From: an uncultured Bacilli bacterium
GTDB lineage: Bacteria; Bacillota_I; Bacilli_A; RF39; UBA660
Length of the DNA: 5,820 nucleotides
Assembly (NCBI GenBank): GCA_944363745.1
Contig: CALVVD010000137.1
Coordinates: 1-5,820, forward strand
Direction: 5' to 3'
Each line of letters opens with the position of its first letter. The stretch's first letter is position 1. Below the pieces are notes generated by a model. The model worked only from the letters and a program-made list of their open reading frames with translations, was not told where the DNA came from and did not search any database. Of the stretch, positions 5,681 through 5,820 are shown piece after piece. The translations under genes and the position numbers were made by a program.

Positions 5681-5735
5681 ACCTTATATTTTGGAAACCA
5701 AATGGAAACATTGTGTGCATCCGTTTACATAGTTT

Positions 5736-5764
5736 ATTATAACACACTTTTTTATAAATTACAT
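5736..5764 (-). promoter_or_regulatory. Promoter reading toward the SEC-C remnant and the RibD-like gene
   Basis: On the minus strand a perfect TATAAT (5736-5741) is preceded at 17 bases by ATGTAA (5759-5764), a poor -35 match. Predicted transcription starts near 5729 and crosses the decayed SEC-C sequence into the RibD-like gene, with no hairpin terminator between. It is the best promoter visible for that gene and would give it a leader of about 265 bases inherited from the dead gene. Confidence 0.55.
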
Positions 5765-5783
5765 TTTCGTTTTTTAAATTTTA

Positions 5784-5820
5784 TTAGAATACTCCACGAT
5801 CAATTTTCTTTATTTTATAA
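5784..5820 (-). CDS. Possible C-terminal tail of a gene entering from the right edge
   Basis: One minus-strand frame from the right edge reads YKIKKIDRGVF and stops at TAA (5784-5786). The other two frames stop within a few codons. It could be the last 11 codons of a gene lying beyond the window, just upstream of the promoter at 5736-5764. No terminator follows it, and 11 codons in AT-rich DNA are weak evidence. Confidence 0.2.
   Translation of the reverse strand, partial: YKIKKIDRGVF

Larger units (their letters stand above)
5463..5820. other. 358-base stretch without an intact gene
   Basis: This region holds the RibD-like gene's ribosome binding site (AAAGGAG, about 5468-5474), the SEC-C remnant, an exact 12-base direct repeat, one promoter, and possibly the tail of an upstream gene. 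The plus strand shows no coding potential. No riboswitch consensus, tRNA or insertion-sequence end was recognised. Confidence 0.6.

Noticed and set aside
5463..5735. Riboswitch (such as FMN) ahead of the RibD-like gene
   Set aside because: None of the conserved FMN riboswitch core sequence is present, and the leader is better explained by the decayed SEC-C frame.
1..5820. CRISPR array, tRNA/rRNA, transposase, integrase or att site
   Set aside because: No regularly spaced repeats, cloverleaf-like or rRNA-like sequence, recombinase motifs or long terminal repeats were found on either strand.

Overview
The window is very AT-rich and carries strong AAGGAGG-type ribosome binding sites, TATAAT-type promoters, short intergenic gaps and U-tract hairpin terminators. 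All five complete genes end in TAA, and the tryptophans checked are encoded by TGG. This points to a low-GC Bacillota chromosome (Clostridia, Erysipelotrichia or a related gut lineage) using the standard bacterial code. Nothing in the sequence fixes the genus.

Layout from left to right. Positions 1-562 (minus) hold the N-terminal 187 codons of an unrecognised protein that runs off the left edge. Positions 594-1481 (minus) encode a LysR-type regulator, probably co-transcribed with that protein. A divergent control region with a perfect 10+10 bp inverted repeat (1517-1547) separates it from a stand-alone CoaB-like phosphopantothenate-cysteine ligase (1568-2413, plus). Converging on coaB, across an imperfect two-way terminator, is a dinucleotide-dependent dehydrogenase of the 2,4-diaminopentanoate dehydrogenase/DapB-like family (minus, stop at 2439; the better start is 3494 rather than 3503). 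Next come a RhuM-family protein (3592-4599, minus) with its own strong terminator, and a RibD C-terminal-domain (dihydrofolate-reductase-like) protein (4767-5462, minus), also with its own terminator. The last 358 bases (5463-5820) hold no intact gene. They contain a good promoter and the remains of a SEC-C zinc-motif coding sequence.

How the parts may work together. The regulator, the CoaB-like enzyme and the dehydrogenase look like one metabolic locus. The regulator is divergent from coaB, both -10 boxes lie inside the inverted-repeat arms, and similar TATACTT/AAGTATA half-sites recur upstream of the dehydrogenase. This is inference from sequence layout; the inducer and the dehydrogenase substrate are unknown. 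RhuM and the RibD-like protein are separate single-gene units. RhuM proteins are often found in mobile or defence-rich accessory DNA, so the right half may be accessory, but no integrase, transposase, att site or CRISPR array is visible.

The observations most worth following are the mirror-image divergent promoter, the possible shared operator of the dehydrogenase, and the decayed SEC-C gene. I do not see convincing evidence of a wholly new system.
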